64,000 bases of DNA from Camellia lanceoleosa (taxonomy: Eukaryota; Streptophyta; Magnoliopsida; Ericales; Theaceae): NCBI GenBank assembly GCA_025200525.1, contig CM045767.1:123430346-123494345 (forward strand), read 5' to 3'. Below, in pieces: positions 44,102 to 53,471 of this stretch (within the stretch, counting starts at the first letter, position 1; the number at the start of each line of letters is the position of its first letter). The notes beneath the pieces are model-generated. The model had not been told where the DNA came from. It ran no database searches and saw only the letters and a list, made by a program, of their open reading frames with translations. The translations under genes were made by a program, and so were the position numbers.

Positions 44102-44278
44102 AGAAATATCCTCCCATACCTGTGTTGGAATAGGAAGCGGCTGGAGTAATCCCGCAGGGGCAAGTTGTTCGGCCTTGTGTCATTTGGCATGTGTCAAGGT
44201 GAAATGAACTCTCAATTTTTCTCCTCATTCCATCAATAAAAATTTGCTCTAATCCATTGCCTTTGTTTTGTGGTACCC
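44102..44278 (-). pseudogene. disrupted integrase zinc-binding region of the chromovirus
   Basis: The gag-pol frame ends with a stop at 44279. The integrase frame below it resumes with HKAEQLAPAGLLQPLP (about 44120-44170). In between, remnants of the HHCC domain (GYHKT, HAK) lie in shifted frames with stops and a short deletion; its second cysteine pair is not intact. This is the main lesion of the element. Confidence 0.8.
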
Positions 44279-47200
44279 TCATGGATCTTGTAGGAAGCGA
44301 TTCAGAATCTCATTAATTAAGCACGAATTTTCAAGAAGATAAATTCTTTCCTTAAAAAATATGACTCCATCTTTAAACTCCCATGGTCCCACCGCTTCAC
44401 CATCCATGATATGTTGAACCAGTATTTGCAAATTTGAATTGGACTTGACTTCTTCCTTTATGGCCTCCATCCAATCAGGAATAAGTTGAGTAATAGCTGC
44501 AAATTCTCCGCTGTTTCTTTCCGTAACCTTTTCTATATCTTCTCTTCTTGAAAGAGCATCAGCCACAATATTCTCCTTTCCTTTTTTGTATTCAATAACA
44601 AAATCAAAGCCCATCAATTTATATAACCATCTCTGTTGAGCTATAGTGGTAATTTTCTGCTCCCACAAATACTTTAAGCTTCTTTGATCGGTTCTTACGA
44701 TGAACTGTTTTCCCAGCAAATAGGCTCTCCATTTCTGGACAGCCAATACTAATGCTAGAATCTCCTTCTCGTAAGTTGACAATAACAAGTTTCTTCCCTG
44801 TAGTGCATGACTGTAAAATGCTATTGGTCGCTCTTGCATTAAGACAGCCCCTACACCTGATCCACTAGCATCACATTCCACAATGAATTTTTTTAAGAAG
44901 TCAGGTAGAGCCAACACTGGAGCTTTAGTCATGGCTTCTTTCAAATTCTGAAATGCTAATTCAGCTGCTGATGTCCAAGCGAATGAGTCTTTCTTCAACA
45001 TTTTGGTAAGGGGTGCAGCTATTTTACCGAAATTATGGATAAATTTTCGGTAATAGCCAGTCAATCCAAGGAATCCCCTTAGTGCCTTAAGCGTGCTGGG
45101 CTTAGGCCAACTCATCACCACAGCAATTTTGTCCGGATCCACAGCGACACCTGTATTAGAGATGACATGGCCTAGGTATTGCACCTCATTTTGCCCAAAC
45201 TGACATTTTTCCCTTTTAACAAATAACCCGTGAGATCTAAGTACAGCCAACGCAACTTTTAAATGCTGAAAATGTTCATCCCAAGATTTGCTATATACAA
45301 GAATATCATCAAAAAAGACTAAGATGAACTTTCGCAAATAATCTTTAAATACCTCATTCATTAGGGATTGGAAGGTAGATGGAGCATTAGTAAGGCCGAA
45401 CGGCATTACCAAGAACTCATAGTGGCCGTGGTGAGTTCGGAAAGCAGTCTTTGAGGTGTCTTCTGGTATGACACGAACTTGATGGTACCCGCTACGTAAA
45501 TCAAGCTTTGAGAATATTCTTGCTCCATTCAACTCATCCAATAACTCATCAATGACTGGAATCGGGAACCGGTCTTTGATTGTGATCTTGTTAAGAGCAC
45601 GATAGTCGACACACATACGCCATGATCCGTCATGCTTTTTAACTAAGACGACTGGTGATGAATAAGGGCTATTACTGGTTGTGATCATGCCAGTAGATAA
45701 CATTTCTGCCACTAACTTCTCTATCTCTGCCTTCTGATAATGAGGGTAGCGGTAGGGCTTGATACACACCGGTTCACTTCCTTCCATTAAGGGAATCTTG
45801 TGATCATGTGCTCGTGGAGGTGGTAGACCTTTGGGCTCTTCAAACACATCTTGGAATTCTTCCAAAATCTGCTGTAATGGTGGAGGTTGACACTCAACCT
45901 CAACTTTTGGAAGTGGAGTCCCAAGTGTAAACAATTGGAGCAGAACCCCCTTTTTTGATTTTTTGAATTCTCGGCTGAATTGTAGATTCCCAATTATCTG
46001 GTCCCTTGGTACAGATATACCTTGGAGAGACACTTCTTTATCTTCTATCTTGAACTTCATCTGCAACTTTGCAAAGTCCCACAAAATTGGACCAAGTGTA
46101 CTCAACCATTGGGTGCCCAACACAATATCATATCCTTCTAATGGAAGCAAATAAAAATCCACAAGAACAGGTATTCCTTGCAAAATTAATTTAACATTTG
46201 TACACTTACCTGGACTGGATAACTTTTCACCAGAAGCAACCACAACCTCAAACTTCCCTCCTTTCTCAGGTTGTAATGCCACCTTCCTAGCAAGAATTTC
46301 ACTAATGAAATTATGAGTGCTTCCTGAATCCACCAAAACAATGGTTGATATGTGTCCAACGCCTCCTTTTACCCGCATTGTTTCTGGTGCACGTGCACCG
46401 GAAATCGCATGCAAGGAAATTTCAGGCACCTCTTTGTAGTCCTCTTGAATAGATTCTTCCATATCCATAATAACGTCGCCATCTTCTTCTTCATAGTAGG
46501 CTTCAATTAAGAACAACTTCTTGCATCGATGCCCCGGAACAAACTTCTCGTTGCAGTTGTAACACAAGCCTTTCGCGCGACGCTCTTGCAATTCTGTCGG
46601 TGACATTCGTCGAATTGGAAGTGTAGCGCTGGTGTTAGTGGTTTCCTTGTTTGTCACCTTTTTCAAATCAGTCATGGGAGTAGTTCGCCGTTGTGAGATA
46701 TTGCGAGCTTCATACAACCGGGCAAGTCCAATGGCGGATGACAAGTTTGTAGGACGGCCAGATAGTACATCGGCTTTGATTGAGTCTTTTAATCCGCTAA
46801 TGAAACAGCTGACTTGGCGGTCTTGAGGAAGTAGTCCAACTTTAGATAATAACCTCTCAAATTGGGTCTGATAGTCACGTACTGAACCAACTTGTTGCAG
46901 CTTCGTTAACTCTCCAAAAAAATCTTGGAATTGGGTTGGGCCATACCGAGCATGCAAGCCATCAGTAAACTCTTTCCAGACCATCACATCCTCCTCTTGT
47001 TTCAACAATTGATACCATAACTGAGCATCACCTTCCAAGTGGAAAGATGCAAGTGGCACACGATCTTCTTCCGGTGTTTGATGGAATTGAAAGAATTGTT
47101 CCACCCGACATATCCAACTTGTTGTATCTCCTTCGCCATTAAAGCGAGGAAAGTCAAGTTTGACAAATTTTGGAGCATATGAATGTGGTGTTCCCGTCTG

Positions 47201-47419
47201 GCGGGCCCCTAGATTGTTGCCAGGTCGTCCACCATGGGTCTGAAGTGGAGCCACTGGAGCCACTGAATTTTCTCCGTCCTCGCGCTCCATATTTGCTGGT
47301 GGTATGATGGTTTGTGAATTCAACTTGCTGACAATTTCAGCAAGCTGCACCATAATTTGTTGTTGACCAGCGGTAAGAGAGCCTACTTCGTTCTCCAAAC
47401 TCTCCACTCTTTGATCCAT
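44279..47419 (-). CDS. chromovirus gag-protease-RT-RNase H
   Basis: 1,046 codons on the minus strand from the ATG at 47419, seven bases beyond the PBS; the open frame above it runs back into the LTR and is not coding. Domains in order: N-terminal coiled coil (MDQRVESLENEVGSL); gag core (PRFNGEGDTTSWICRVEQFF); zinc knuckle CYNCNEKFVPGHRC; retropepsin VDSGSTHNFIS; RT with DYRALNKITIKDRFPIPVID, FSKLDLRSGYHQVRV and FFDDILVYS; RNase H with FIVECDASGSGVGAVL and RTDQRSLKYL. No internal stop. It ends at TGA 44279, upstream of the damaged integrase zinc domain. Confidence 0.93.
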   Translation of the reverse strand: MDQRVESLENEVGSLTAGQQQIMVQLAEIVSKLNSQTIIPPANMEREDGENSVAPVAPLQTHGGRPGNNLGARQTGTPHSYAPKFVKLDFPRFNGEGDTTSWICRVEQFFQFHQTPEEDRVPLASFHLEGDAQLWYQLLKQEEDVMVWKEFTDGLHARYGPTQFQDFFGELTKLQQVGSVRDYQTQFERLLSKVGLLPQDRQVSCFISGLKDSIKADVLSGRPTNLSSAIGLARLYEARNISQRRTTPMTDLKKVTNKETTNTSATLPIRRMSPTELQERRAKGLCYNCNEKFVPGHRCKKLFLIEAYYEEEDGDVIMDMEESIQEDYKEVPEISLHAISGARAPETMRVKGGVGHISTIVLVDSGSTHNFISEILARKVALQPEKGGKFEVVVASGEKLSSPGKCTNVKLILQGIPVLVDFYLLPLEGYDIVLGTQWLSTLGPILWDFAKLQMKFKIEDKEVSLQGISVPRDQIIGNLQFSREFKKSKKGVLLQLFTLGTPLPKVEVECQPPPLQQILEEFQDVFEEPKGLPPPRAHDHKIPLMEGSEPVCIKPYRYPHYQKAEIEKLVAEMLSTGMITTSNSPYSSPVVLVKKHDGSWRMCVDYRALNKITIKDRFPIPVIDELLDELNGARIFSKLDLRSGYHQVRVIPEDTSKTAFRTHHGHYEFLVMPFGLTNAPSTFQSLMNEVFKDYLRKFILVFFDDILVYSKSWDEHFQHLKVALAVLRSHGLFVKREKCQFGQNEVQYLGHVISNTGVAVDPDKIAVVMSWPKPSTLKALRGFLGLTGYYRKFIHNFGKIAAPLTKMLKKDSFAWTSAAELAFQNLKEAMTKAPVLALPDFLKKFIVECDASGSGVGAVLMQERPIAFYSHALQGRNLLLSTYEKEILALVLAVQKWRAYLLGKQFIVRTDQRSLKYLWEQKITTIAQQRWLYKLMGFDFVIEYKKGKENIVADALSRREDIEKVTERNSGEFAAITQLIPDWMEAIKEEVKSNSNLQILVQHIMDGEAVGPWEFKDGVIFFKERIYLLENSCLINEILNRFLQDP

Positions 47420-47425
47420 GCCTTT

Positions 47426-47437
47426 GCTCTGATACCA
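47426..47437 (-). other. primer binding site of the chromovirus (initiator tRNA-Met)
   Basis: On the minus strand TGGTATCAGAGC, three bases past the 5' LTR end. Confidence 0.93.
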
Positions 47438-47440
47438 CAA

Positions 47441-47798
47441 TGGTACGTACTGGGGAGTGCCCTGTTTTTGTTTCTTGGAACCTATTGTAACAGAGTAAAA
47501 AAAACAAGCAATACAATAGTTGGGTTGACTGAGGAACCCTGACCTCCAATTAAACACAAGTGTTCAACAATAAATGATAACTCATTATTTTATTCATGAC
47601 TAGCTACTCTTATATTGGCAAATTTCAACGTTCACAACCATGAAATTAGGAAAAGAAGTTAGACCCACTACTTTCCTTGAAACCAGGTCAAACCAACTAA
47701 TAACAATTATCACTAAAAACTAGGATTATCTACTGCAAGGATAACAACCTAAACTAAAATATTATTTTGAAAAACAATAAAATAACAGTCACGTAACA
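47441..47798 (-). repeat. 5' LTR of the chromovirus
   Basis: Right LTR copy, bounded by TGGTACGTAC and CACGTAACA and followed by the TSD CATTG. Confidence 0.95.
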
Positions 47799-48240
47799 CA
47801 TTGAACCCAGCCCCGTTGTTTTTATGCATTTGTTTTCACTGTAGGAAAATGTTCGGGACCACAAAGGAGGACCTCACGAGTTTTATTGATGCATTGATTA
47901 TTAGTGTGTTTGAATTTTTTTAATTTTATTTCGGACAATGACATCAGATCATTTAGAAAGTTGTAGAATTATGTTTTGTGAGAGAGTTTATCATTATTGA
48001 TATATATATATATATATTGTATTATACTATATATAAATAAATAAATAAAGTGAAAGGGGTCGTTGAACCCCGACGTTGACCCTATTTTTGTTAGTCATTA
48101 TATATGCTAAGTGAAAGGCGTTAGTAGGGATAAAACAAAAAGAAAGAAAAGAAATTGTGGGGTTTTGGGGGTTGGGGATTGCATCGATAATATGTGGGAG
48201 GAAGGAGAGGAACAAATTTGTGAGTGCGGGAGGTCAGATT
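47799..48240. repeat. segmental unit C, second part
   Basis: Resumes unit C after the chromovirus with CATTGAACCCAGCCCCGTTG and TGCATTTGTTTTCACTGTA (compare 5908 and 41485). 47846-47995 is a stretch absent from A and B, of unknown type. 48005-48240 again matches: AAATAAATAAATAAAGTGAAA, TGAACCCCGA, and the GGATTGCATCGATAATATG block shared with 32375. Confidence 0.8.
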
Positions 48241-48734
48241 CCGTATGGGAGAGACTGAGGAACCAACCCATCTACTCACCACCACTGTCTCCGTCCTACA
48301 TCTTCCTCATCTCTCCACAACTCTACTTCTCACTACCACCGCCGCTCACCCCCCAACTCCACTTCTCACCACCACCAACTACCGCCGTCCTCATGTCTCC
48401 ATATCTCGACTTCTCACCACCACCACCACGACGGTTTTTCATCATCGGATTCCTATTCCAAGAATACGTGATAGAACTACAATGTGAGACCTTCTCTCTC
48501 TCTCTCTCTCTCTCGGTTCACATTGCTTTCGCTTTTTTTAAAAAAAGGTTCCACTTTACAACTTTTTACATCAAATTTCACTTTAATATTTGTTTTCAAT
48601 TGTAAGTCTGTACGTCTTATATTTTCGGTCAAATTATAATATGTCCTTAGGAAAAAAAATTTCACCGGTAAAAATATAGAAAAGATTACATTTTTTTTTT
48701 ATACCTCATGTGAGGGTAACATCACAGATGATCA
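48241..48734. other. low-complexity spacer
   Basis: C-rich sequence with CTCACCACCACC runs, (CT)n at 48491-48515 and an AT-rich tail. The plus-strand frames at 48111-48605 are Ser/Pro/Thr simple sequence; no gene is supported. Confidence 0.6.
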
Positions 48735-49785
48735 TAGGGTCCGTTTGTTTGATGGATTATCTTGGATGTGATTATGTTTAGTTATTATTTAGGTCAGATA
48801 TATAAGATAAATTATGAATTGTATTTGTTTATAAATTAGAGTAATATTTTTAGTTGATTAGAATTAAATTAATAAATTTATGTAAAAAAATCTCAAAATA
48901 TATAATACGTTATCTTATTACTTTTGTAAAGAGGGGATAGATTAGTAATTTCATGGGATTAGATTGTGAATCCTCAGAGCATCTCTAACAATCTTTTTTC
49001 TTTTTTTTTTTTCCTTTTTTTTTTTTTTATTGTTTCAAATTTTAGCTAAAAAGTGTATTTCCTATTTTAGAAAATTAAATTTTCAATTATCATCTTTAAT
49101 AATACTCTCCACTTTTCCTCTATATATTTTAAATATTTTTAAAATATATTTTTCAATCTTTTTTTTATTAAAAATATTTTTCCAAACTTTCTTCTCCCTT
49201 CTTTACCATCTGAGAAAAAGATAAGGGACAAGAGGAAAAAATATTTTTAAAATTATAGGTAAATAAGGAGTTGAGTATGGCGGTTATTGAAGAGAATTAG
49301 GCCTCGTTTGGAAAGACTAAATAAGTGTACTTTTTGTCTTTTTTGACTAAAAAAGTGAGGTTGAAAATATGGATGTTTGGGTTAACTTTTTGACTTTTTA
49401 TGGAAAAATGTGTAATAAAAAATTGTAAAAATTGGTTTTTAGAGGAAAATTTGAATTGAGAGTTGTGCAGCCGTAATTGTTGACTTTTAGTGAATAGTGT
49501 TAACATTTTAACTTTTTGAGTAACTTTTTGGCTTTTTAGATTATTTGGGATATCCCAAACTTAGCCTTATTTTGTGTTTCACTCTTTAAAGTTGGAAAAA
49601 AGTGAGGATAAGAGACCATTGGGATGCTCTAGCCCTCCGATGGGATTGTTTTGTCCTGCTATTGGATGGGATTAATAGTTCAGCTATGTTGTTGCCGATT
49701 AACCCGCCAAACATGCCATATGTGAGGCTTATCTCACTAGTAATTCAATCCGCTACCCAGTTGGTCGGCCAAACAAACGGGCATG
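48735..49785. mobile_element. possible TIR element with GCCCGTTTGTTTG ends
   Basis: The left end has GGGTCCGTTTGTTTGATGGA (48739-48758) and the right end CCAAACAAACGGGC (49769-49782); read inward both give G(T/C)CCGTTTGTTTG. The TSD is not clean. The interior is AT-rich, has no transposase and carries the MITE at 49300. Many plant MITEs begin GG.CCGTTTG, so a chance pairing of two separate ends is possible. Confidence 0.45.
49300..49566. mobile_element. Tourist-like MITE, 267 bp
   Basis: Ends GGCCTCGTTTGG and, read inward from the right, GGCTAAGTTTGG. Flanked by TTA on both sides (49297-49299, 49567-49569), the target site of PIF/Harbinger elements. It contains AAGACTAAATAAGTGTAC and, at the right, AACTTTTTGGCTTTTTAG words also seen in the copies at 25811 and 41092. 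Confidence 0.85.
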
Positions 49786-50401
49786 CTGTAACTTGACCGA
49801 AAATGAAGAGTTGACTTTGACAATTGAAAAATAAGGAACCCAGTGATATTTGATTGTAAGTTATGCAAAGTGTAATTACCTTATTTTTAAGTGTTTATTT
49901 ATAGCTTCTAATTTTCAAAAAAAAAAAAATTTTGAAATTATTAATTTTGTTATGTTATGTTATGTTATGTTATTTATTTGCGGGAGTTGGAACTTGAGGC
50001 TTTCCTGAATTCTAAAAGATTTTGTGTGCAAGTAATTAATGGTTTTACTTTTTTTCTTTGTTTTTGGCTTAATAATTAATGCTTTTACTTACCTTGATTG
50101 GTACAAAAGGCTTTTTAACGTTTCCTGCAAAATTAATTCTGGTTCCTGTACTGAATTTTGAATTTTTGGTATTGGCTTCTTTGATATTACAGAGGTTCAT
50201 TTACTTGCTTAATTGTGTCAAATTTTCATCAATTGCAGATACATGTGGTTCGAGTCCCCTCTGGACAAGTGCCCCCTATCCTGGACACCTTGAATTAGTA
50301 GCCATTCTGGCAAGTCTTCTCTCCGCTCTGCATATATTATCAGTATATGAGCTTCATTTCAAAGGGGAAAATAGTTTTGCTCTGTTGGATATGTCACCCC
50401 A
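49786..50401. other. spacer, no gene recognised
   Basis: AT-rich DNA with a (TTATG)5 microsatellite at about 49948-49972. A splice-acceptor-like TTGCAG and a GGTTCGAGTCC word near 50249 look gene-like, but no domain or tRNA fold can be supported. A plus-strand frame at 50079-50498 has no recognisable content. Confidence 0.5.
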
Positions 50402-50842
50402 TGTTGAGGGGGTAATAATGCATTACTTGAAGAATCCACTTTGGAGAGAGTGGGGGTGGCTCACCAACTTCAACTCACTAGAGAGTGGAAGGAGGTAGGT
50501 GGTGACCAATCACATCCTCCCTCAATTATGTATAAATTGAGATGTGAATGAGTGGTTGGATAGAGAGAACCAAGAGAGTAAACCAAAGAGAGTGAGAGAT
50601 GTGAGAGATCGTCTCTCTCGGTGTGAACGAGGGAGACGGGTGAGTGAGGAGAGTATGAGCTCCTCCTCTATTGTAATCTTTCTATAATCTCTCCATTGTT
50701 ATAGTGATAACCGGTTACTCTCCCGTGGACGTAGGCTTAAAGGCCGAACCATGTTAAATATGGTGTCTCCTTCTGTATGGGTGTGTTTTTCTGTTTGGTA
50801 TGATTTCTACTAGGTTTTGGGCGGGATCCCTGATCCCTAACA
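50402..50842 (+). repeat. LTR of a copia-type element, 441 bp
   Basis: Starts TGTTGAGGG and ends CCCTAACA, imperfect inverted ends, and is followed after two bases by a PBS, which marks it as a 5' LTR. The U5-like part holds 'GTGTGTTTTTCTGTTTGG'. No second copy lies in the window: the element is cut at 52621 by the Ogre-like insertion or is otherwise incomplete. Confidence 0.75.
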
Positions 50843-50844
50843 AG

Positions 50845-50856
50845 TGGTATCAGAGC
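50845..50856 (+). other. primer binding site (initiator tRNA-Met)
   Basis: TGGTATCAGAGC, two bases after the LTR end. Confidence 0.9.
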
Positions 50857-51049
50857 CCCGTCGGTCGTTTTCGGAACAAAAACAGTGTGTTTTCCGAAAC
50901 TGTCCATAAATGAATTTGCTCAAAATCAAGTTTTGAGTATACTAGGAGCAAGGACTCGACGAGAGAAGTCCAGAAATGCAAAGTAGAGCCCCAGATGAGG
51001 CCGGACGCGCCCTCACGCGTCGTCTGAAGATGGCGCGTGAGGCCCGATT

Positions 51050-51330
51050 GACGCTACCGCCACGTCGAACGATCAATAACCGCGTCCGATCACGTCACGC
51101 AGCGCCACACGCCAGCGTGAAGGAAAAGACGAGCTGCGTGGCGCCACGCCATCGACACATCAGCGCCACGCCATCGCCATGTGGCACACATCAGCCAGGG
51201 GCTTCCATGTGGCTGCCACGTCAGAGGTCCACTAAGCGCCACGTGGCCGGCCAGTCATCACCACGTGACAGCCACGTAGTGTCACGTGTCTGCCACGTCA
51301 GCACCTAGTGCCACGTGACTGACACGCCAT
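51050..51330. promoter_or_regulatory. dense cluster of GCCACGT(G/C) boxes
   Basis: Repeated words GCCACGTC, GCCACGTG, CACGTGAC, GTCACGTG and GCGCCACG within 280 bases. Several contain CACGTG or CCACGTG, the G-box/ABRE core bound by plant bZIP and bHLH factors. A regulatory role is inferred; it might instead be a decayed minisatellite. Confidence 0.5.
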
Positions 51331-51574
51331 CACCCCTGTTGACCAGTCAACTAGAGACAGATGAGGGATCCAGTGCGACGCGGCTAAGGTGTAGCCGCAG
51401 GATGAGTGATCCAGTGCTACGCGGCTAAGGTGCAACCGCAGATTTGAAGCGTCCAAACTATTTTGGCTTGATCTGAGCCATTCAGAGTCTGTTTCTAATG
51501 ATCCAATAGTGGTTTCCAACTATTTGGAGTATTCCGGACCCATCTGTACGGTCATATGTTTAAATCGATGCTTC

Positions 51575-51785
51575 TGAAAATTACAAGTTGGCCCAGAGGT
51601 TTCAAAAAATTGCATATTGGCCCATAGAAGTTTGGTAAATTGCAATTTGGTCTCTGAAATTTTCAAAAATTACAATTTAGTCACTGAATTTCTAGCAAAT
51701 TTCATTTTGGCCCCTGTAGTTTGTGAAATTACAGTTTGGTCCCAGTGTTTGAGAAATTTGCAATTTTGTCCCAATTTTGGAGATA
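51575..51785. repeat. degenerate tandem repeat, about 35 bp, six copies
   Basis: Each unit has AAATT.CA.TTTGG(C/T)CC followed by a (T/A)GAA-type spacer, e.g. AAATTGCAATTTGGTCTCTG and AAATTACAGTTTGGTCCCAG. Confidence 0.75.
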
Positions 51786-52964
51786 TTTTTTAGTGAGGTC
51801 CCCGGAAGTGCAGTGAAGGTTGGTCCTAGCTAATCGGACCGTTTCGGACGCAACCGCGAGGTCAGAATAGTGAAATTCTGAACGGTTTTAAAGATAGTCA
51901 AAACATGGGAGTTTGTCATCTTTAATAGTCGAAGGAGGGTTGCCAGATATTATAGAACGCTGCGGATTCACTGAAGAGGTTAGAATGGGCAAATTCTGAC
52001 TAGATTGGACAACCAGATACAGATCGAGATATATCATTAGAGACCAAAAGAGATCAGGCTTGATCAAATGGCAAATCGAGAGAGATCAGGATTGGTCAAG
52101 GGCGATCAGGAGAATTGCACATGATTATCTCAAGATCAACAATGTCTAGGAAAGTTCTGTCAAAAAGACACTGTTTAAGGAGACTGGTTCTTAAGTGGGA
52201 CCGGTTGTGACCCACCAGTCTTTCCTGGAAACTTTCCTAGTTGTTGAGGTGATCAGAAGATTTGGTTTAATCAAAAGTCCACTTCATCGATAGATAGATG
52301 ATTGGCAACCAGTACAGGCTCAGGGAAATGTTGTGGCAGTTGGAGCTACTGTCAAACATAATACAAGAAGTACTGGTAGTATGTGAACGTGAAAGGGCAA
52401 CAGCTGCAGTAGTACACACATAAGGTGTAGGAGCACATATCTACAATAGCACAGATAAGTACGCAGGAATGCCGTATAAGGTGCTGGCGTACAACAGTGT
52501 AAGAGTACGCATCAAAGTCATACAAAGGTGCAGTGTGCCGGATTTTGGCCTGGCAGCAGCAACTAGTTCACAGAAGAAAGCTCCAGACAAAGAAATTGAA
52601 AGGGATACGACGCTACAGTGCTGTAGACACCCCATTTTTGACTGACCTTAAGACTCAGACGTCACCGTTTGAGCGCTCGGTGATGTTTCATGATGTGCTC
52701 GTTTAGAAGTCTCAGAGTTGCGGCCGTGCGCCCTACCTCCGGACTCCCGAACCCTCTTCTGTGCCTTGTCTCGGTTTGCGAAACAGGCTCGGTTTTCTCT
52801 GTTTTCTTTCCTGAGGGGAGGGAGTGGTCCCGTAGACTATCTCTCAGTGGCCGTAGGCTACGTTTTGTGGCCGTAGGCCATTTGCCATTCGAGCCGGTTC
52901 GGTTTCGGGATCGTCGGCCGTGCCTCGGTTGGAGCCCAACCATCTCCGATTTCTTCAATTTTTG

Positions 52965-53310
52965 GTAAGTGCCTCTGTTTTAGCATAACGAGGGACACTG
53001 GGGTCTCCGAGACCCGCTTCGCAGCCGAACACCACTTCCGATGCCCGGTAGCCCATTTTCGGGACCCCGAACTTCGCAGTTTAGGCCCCGAGCATTCATT
53101 TCGCATCGTTGTTCGTTCATTTTTGGCAGGTACCTCTGTTTTAGCATAACGAGGGACACTGGGGCCTCTGATACCCACTTCGTGGCCGAACGCCACTTTC
53201 GGTGCCTGCAGCCCATTTTCGGGACCCCGCGCGGTTTTGGTCCCCGAGCTTTCGTTTTGCATTAGTTTTTGTTCAATTTTGGCAGGTACCTCTGTTTTAG
53301 CACCAGGAAG
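52965..53310. repeat. tandem repeat in the Ogre-like LTR, about 155 bp, two copies plus a part
   Basis: Copies begin at TTTTTGG(T/C)A(A/G)GT.CCTCTGTTTTAGCA near 52971, 53121 and 53275. The shared blocks are TAACGAGGGACACTGGGG, GCCGAACRCCACTT and CCCATTTTCGGGACCCCG. It lies upstream of the TATA box. Confidence 0.85.
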
Positions 53311-53460
53311 ATCACTGGAGGGTGGGAGGCCAGCAATTGTCTCAGCAAGTGTATGGAGGATTAGAGAGTTGCTTTTTTAGATATTTTTGTTGCTTTTTAG
53401 ATATTTTGTTGCTTTTTAGATATTTTGGTGCTTTTTGGATATTTTTGGTGCATTTTTGCT

Positions 53461-53471
53461 CTATAAAGGGG
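53461..53471 (+). promoter_or_regulatory. TATA box of the Ogre-like LTR
   Basis: CTATAAAGGGG, followed by a purine- and T-rich leader. It divides the LTR into about 0.85 kb U3 and about 4.1 kb R/U5. Confidence 0.65.

Larger units (their letters stand above)
42685..47798 (-). mobile_element. Ty3/gypsy chromovirus, Reina-like, nearly complete
   Basis: 5,114 bp on the minus strand, flanked by the perfect 5-bp TSD CATTG (42680-42684 and 47799-47803). The LTRs (362 and 358 bp) differ by only a few substitutions and indels, so this is the youngest large insertion here. The PBS is initiator-Met type. The small size, short LTRs and C-terminal chromodomain suit the Reina lineage. Gag-pol is open through RNase H. 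The integrase zinc-binding region is broken, which probably makes the copy nonautonomous. Confidence 0.95.
50857..52621 (+). other. leader or internal region of the copia-type element, no gene
   Basis: No gag is recognisable in 1.76 kb, so this is either a long leader of a large element continuing beyond the Ogre-like insertion or a nonautonomous (LARD-like) interior. It contains two conspicuous blocks: an ACGT-box cluster (51050-51330) and a row of GGCCC/TTGGTC repeats (51575-51785). The plus-strand frame at 50976-51308 is Arg/His-rich repeat translation and not supported as a gene. Confidence 0.55.

Noticed and set aside
47420..47557. N-terminal extension of the chromovirus gag frame into the LTR
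   Set aside because: Overlaps PBS and LTR; the ATG at 47419 followed by a gag coiled coil is the better start.
48111..48605. 164-codon frame rich in Ser and Pro
   Set aside because: Low-complexity CTCACCACC sequence.
50240..50275. tRNA-like B-box word GGTTCGAGTCC
   Set aside because: No A box, no acceptor stem and no cloverleaf upstream.
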